The position numbers and the translations under genes were made by a program. 64,000 nt of DNA, taken from the NCBI RefSeq assembly GCF_000182565.1, contig NW_015971540.1, forward strand, positions 62,001 through 126,000, read 5' to 3'. Shown here in pieces: positions 61,593 to 64,000 of the stretch (positions are counted from its first letter, which is position 1; the number at the start of each line of letters is the position of its first letter). The stretch is from Spizellomyces punctatus DAOM BR117 (Eukaryota > Chytridiomycota > Chytridiomycetes > Spizellomycetales > Spizellomycetaceae). The notes below the pieces were generated by a model. That model did no database searches, was not told where the DNA came from, and was given only the letters and a program-made list of their open reading frames with translations.

Positions 61593-62139
61593 TGATGATG
61601 TCCTTGGACTGCTGTTGCTATGATATAATACCCCAGGATCGCGTTTACCATATCAAAAGGATAGTAACTCGGTGCGGTCTGGTGTAAAGATGGACTGCAG
61701 ACCTTACCATGAGCTGATGGGTATATTCATGTTCTTATATTTCGGCCTCTTGGTCACGCATTGCGTTTTGTATATACCATGTATAGTGCTACACGTTGGG
61801 TTGTCTTTTTGTGCAATAGGTGATTTACTTTGCAACCTTTATGACATGGCGTTGGCAACAATATAGATATTAGTCTCTTTGTTCCCCGAGTTTGTGTCAT
61901 CTTTTTTTTGGACTTTTATCTTGGAACATGGCTCATATGAATGTAATACAGTTCGAGCAGCAGCAGGGATATTTGCCCACACATTGCTCAAAGAATCGAC
62001 AAGACCCGGATTGCGGCGCAAGTGGTGCAATGTGAAGAAGATAATAATAAAGTCTCTGTTCAAAAACATGTTGCAAATACAAAATATAAAACACTTGATA
62101 ACACATTTCCACTAATGTTGCTGTCAATCACGAATGCTG
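61593..62139. other. 3' flanks of convergent genes
   Basis: About 550 bp, AT-rich, between two stops; no gene seen. Confidence 0.4.
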
Positions 62140-62590
62140 CTACGACCTTGCATTTTCGATAGCCTTAAGAATGTCTTGAGCAACCTCCTCAGGCGTCCTG
62201 CCATCCTCCACCTCAAATATAATCTTTGCCCATTGGGACCCATCCGCCAGATCTAGAGCAATAGCCGTCGCCTTCTTTCTAGCATAAATAAAATCCGGTT
62301 TCCGGTGAAGGTGATAAAAATTGCCTATAAACAACCATGTATTAGACGCTGTATCCGGCCTCGTCAATCTCTCCAAAAAAGTAAAACCTACCAGCATAAA
62401 AGACGCCCGGCACACTCGTCCCAACACGGAGCCCATTCCAGCAGACGCACAGGTCGTCTGGCCGAACACGGACGTTCGTAATGTGTTTAAGTGGGACGGA
62501 CACGGGTGAGAATTGCACTGCGAGGAGTTTTTGACATGTTGTGAGGGAAAGGACAAGGTCAGTTGACGTTAATTGGAGAGTTGGGGCCAT
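62140..62590 (-). CDS. small PH-like (bacterial PH/YyaB-type) protein
   Basis: Two minus-strand exons (62392..62590, 62140..62324) join in phase to 127 residues. The sequence is beta-rich: LQLTSTDLVLSLTTCQKLLA, VPLKHITNVRVRPDD, GLRVGTSVPGVFYAGNFYHL, FIYARKKATAIALDLADGS, WAKIIFEVEDGRTPEEVA. The GLR-x-GT-x-x-PGV-x-x-AG segment followed by a strand and a final helix matches the small bacterial-PH/YyaB-like proteins found in bacteria and fungi, function unknown. It could be of bacterial ancestry, but its intron and local composition look native. Confidence 0.6.
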
Positions 62591-63129
62591 GGCTTCTGAG
62601 AAACGATAAACAAAACAAAAAGAAAATCGCAAAAGTGAAATGGAAAAGGTTGGGAGGGATTCCTGCGCTTGTCTTTTTGTACTCGAGGACTGATGGGTCA
62701 TCAGATTTATTTCTGGAAACGCGACCCGCGCAGGTGGGGGCTTCTGCCAAGTCCACAGTAGGCAAGAACAACTTGGCAAGAGTATTCCTGGGGCAACATT
62801 TCTCTTTTTAACAAACAATGGCATCTATTTCACATCCGAAATTCTCCATACACATTTCCTAATGCTTTGTTGGCAGAGAAGTTACAATATCCCATATCGT
62901 ATTCTCTTTTGCCCCCAACATGTGTGTCGTCTTGAAGGAATCAAACGATTAATGGATCCCAATCCACACATATTGGCCGCATTGTGTATGACGATTCGGA
63001 TCCGCAGAAATAACTGCCAAGGCAGTAGGGTCACACGTTGGCTTCCGGGGATCCACACATGGTTATAGATGTATTTACCAACCCGCCACTGAACCGTAGT
63101 GTAGCGTAGCGTATTCCCCTCTGTTTATC
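62591..63129. other. intergenic
   Basis: About 540 bp upstream of the small PH-like gene and downstream of the TLC gene; no gene seen. Confidence 0.4.
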
Positions 63130-64000
63130 CTAAATATGGTGAATACCCGACTTGGCTCTAAAGCGAAACAAAGCCCTAAAGACTAAAATTGTCCAATATG
63201 TGTTCAATCCAGTAAACACTACATAATTGATGCATGTCAGAATCCAGACAATGCCTGGCAGCCGCCGTAGTCGTTGCCAGAGGAGGAGTGGCCGGGCAAT
63301 GGCAACTGTGGCCTTGGCCGGAAGGGATCCTTGACCGGAACGCTCTTCCACCTTTTGCACAATGTTGTTCTCCCTCACATCCGCGTCGTTTGTTCGCTTT
63401 GTAACACGGAGAGCGTACCAGAGACCCAAGGGTCCTGCTGGCGCACGCACCAATAAAAACAATACGCATCGAACAATCAACCAAAATTCATACGCCTTGC
63501 CCGTTTCCTTGCCCAGTTTTTGCATCACCCACAAGACATTTGTCGCAACCACGGTTAGTTCGCTTGGTAAGAACACGGCTGGAAAATAGCTGGCTACTTT
63601 GTAATGCCGCATGAAACCCGCCCCCAGGGCTCCAAGAACGTGGTGAATCCAGGCAGATGGATGCTGCCTTCCCACGATCCCCATTACATAACTATCATAT
63701 AATGTGTAGCCTGTCATATTTGTTAATTTAGAATAATTTGGTGCTGAATAAGCTGGAACGAAACTTACCGATATGGGCAGCAAGAGTTCGGTCCAAGAGT
63801 TCAGGATAAGGTTCAATAACATCCTCAGAGTATGGTTGACGCTTCAATAGTAAGTATAAGGAACTAACGGAAACAGTGAGTGCGTTCACAGTCGATGGAA
63901 GCTTTTCTGCAAGGAACAAAAGATCGGCGGAATTCAGACGCGCAAGTGTTGCGGGGGATAGATAGTGTATAAGCTGAGCCGCGATTTTGTGGAGAATCAG
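63130..64000 (-). CDS. TLC-domain membrane protein (5' partial)
   Basis: Minus-strand exons from beyond 64000 to 63769 and 63710..63130; the visible 270 residues read in one frame from the window edge. The TLC domain spans most of it: LAAHIGYTLYDSYVMGIVGR, HHVLGALGAGFMRHY, FPAVFLPSELTVVATNVLWV, YEFWLIVRCVLFLLVRAPAG and a last helix IVWILTCINYVVFTGLNTYW. A basic, charged insertion sits between helices (RVTKRTNDADVRENN). TLC proteins (TRAM-Lag1-CLN8) include ceramide synthases and lipid-regulatory TLCD proteins. The HHxxG motif and lack of the Lag1 double-His signature favour the TLCD type. The start lies right of the window. Confidence 0.75.

Overview
The window is nuclear DNA from a eukaryote, most likely an early-diverging (zoosporic, chytrid-like) fungus. 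Genes are short and closely packed, and almost all are cut by many 45-210 nt GT-AG introns, often with a CTAAC/CTGAC-like branch site near the acceptor. There are no operons or Shine-Dalgarno sites. Fungal markers are a GPI-anchored chitin deacetylase, a HAP3/NF-YB subunit and a Dph6 with fused RidA domains. Other genes are more typical of early-branching lineages than of yeasts or moulds: an NPSN-type SNARE, FAM72, ABHD12, DHX40, SUGCT and an NTMT1-type methyltransferase. The lineage call is inference. I rebuilt exon structures by hand and checked each model for reading phase across every splice junction. No tRNA, rRNA, transposon or CRISPR array was recognised.

Layout. 0-9 kb: 3' part of a BUD22/SRFBP1-like gene (cut by the window start), NPSN-like SNARE (-), FAM72 (-), mitochondrial SUGCT (-), ABHD12-like lipase (+), a secreted GPI-type protein (-). 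9-17 kb: a 1340-residue membrane sorting nexin (PXA-RGS-PX-Nexin C) (+), ETF alpha (-), N-terminal methyltransferase (+). 17-24.5 kb: an unresolved PAS-like gene (+), a glomulin/ALF4/YBP1-like gene (+), RPF2 (+), ZNHIT3 (-). 24.5-35 kb: DHX40 helicase (+), 19-exon DPH6 (-), NF-YB (-), WBP2-like GRAM protein (+), V-ATPase subunit c (-), G-protein beta (-). 36-46 kb: a gene-poor stretch, CaM-kinase (+), a small unknown gene (-), spermidine synthase (+), a secreted GPI-type protein (+), a TM9SF protein (+). 46-55.5 kb: alpha/beta hydrolase (-), chitin deacetylase (+), 11-exon LRR protein (-), ZNG1 zinc chaperone (+, interrupted by a 125-base run of N), cold-shock protein (-). 55.5-64 kb: a 3.4 kb gene-poor stretch holding a decayed CaM-kinase fragment, a CxxC protein (+), a SUMO-like-domain protein (+), a small PH-like protein (-), and a TLC-domain protein (-) running off the right end.

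Most genes are housekeeping and are not functionally linked. One loose theme is mitochondrial lysine/glutarate oxidation: SUGCT makes glutaryl-CoA, and ETF (alpha subunit here) accepts the electrons when that is dehydrogenated. Several genes are paired head to head over 110-270 bp. I did not find a clearly new multi-gene system. The most unusual observations are micro-exons of 5, 10 and 15 nt, the NPSN SNARE and FAM72 in a fungal setting, and the kinase-gene relic.
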